A stretch of 64,000 bases of DNA from Dactylis glomerata. Taxonomy: Eukaryota; Streptophyta; Magnoliopsida; Poales; Poaceae. The DNA is taken from assembly GCA_007115705.1 (NCBI GenBank), contig QXEO01001027.1, positions 556,055-620,054 of the forward strand. The letters run 5' to 3'. The translations under genes and the position numbers were made by a program. Position 1 is the first letter of the stretch. Each line of letters opens with the position of its first letter. Positions 63,861 through 64,000 of the stretch are shown here, in pieces. A model generated the notes under the pieces. It was not told the DNA's origin, searched no databases, and saw nothing but the letters and a program-made list of their open reading frames with translations.

Positions 63861-64000
63861 AGAATCAGGATCGGTTCAACCGGATCGAGGGCGAAGTTCG
63901 ATGATCAGTGGATGTGATTAATCGAAAATTTTCAAAATATGGACAATTAATTTAGATCGAGAGTGATGTACCACGCTGCAGAGGGTGTTGGCGCGCGCAT

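Overview
This window is intergenic DNA from a large, repeat-rich grass genome. The best fit is a Triticeae species (wheat, Aegilops, barley or rye), judged from the style of the transposons: CACTA elements with TTTAGTCCCGG subterminal motifs, an Athila-type Gypsy element with a tRNA-Asp primer site, a long-LTR element without coding capacity, and LTRs starting TGATACGTC. The species cannot be fixed from the sequence alone. Almost everything is transposable element. Host-gene traces are a broken glycolate-oxidase-like pseudogene near the left edge and one possible exon at the right edge.

Layout. 1-2156: 3' part of a LINE with its poly(A) tail. 2195-3450: glycolate oxidase pseudogene. 4067-9467: probable hAT-type element with a GC-rich minisatellite and, nested in it, a solo LTR (7463-9086, 5-bp target duplication). 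9686-11776: small CACTA element (ATC duplication) carrying an intact DEDDy 3'-5' exonuclease ORF with its own promoter. 13424-14391: Mutator-like element with long inverted repeats and a perfect 9-bp duplication. 15928-18612: second non-autonomous CACTA element, built from about 2.6 tandem copies of a 660-bp unit.

20095-50594: a 1.82-kb host segment present as two tandem copies. The second copy is blown up by an Athila-type Gypsy retrotransposon (22690-47986, GGTGC duplication), which is itself split inside pol by a 14.9-kb LARD-like element with 6.08-kb LTRs and no proteins (28107-42989, CCAAG duplication). The intact first copy serves as the empty site for the Athila insertion and for an 890-bp insertion at 49534-50423. 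Both retrotransposons lie on the minus strand. 50658-52432: truncated Copia element.

53056-63594: a complete, apparently autonomous 10.5-kb CACTA element (GTT duplication). It has an uninterrupted TNP2-type transposase ORF and a second gene of seven coding exons that joins cleanly into a 1082-residue protein with a Transposase_24-like part and a C-terminal Ulp1/C48 protease-like part. Each gene has a TATA box 9-10 bp downstream of the same TTTAGTCCCGG...CCGGGACTAAAG hairpin motif that fills the element termini. This suggests one DNA-binding protein could both act at the ends and control both promoters. The exonuclease CACTA at 9686-11776 shares this motif and similar termini, so it could be mobilised by the autonomous element. 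This pairing is the most interesting system in the window.
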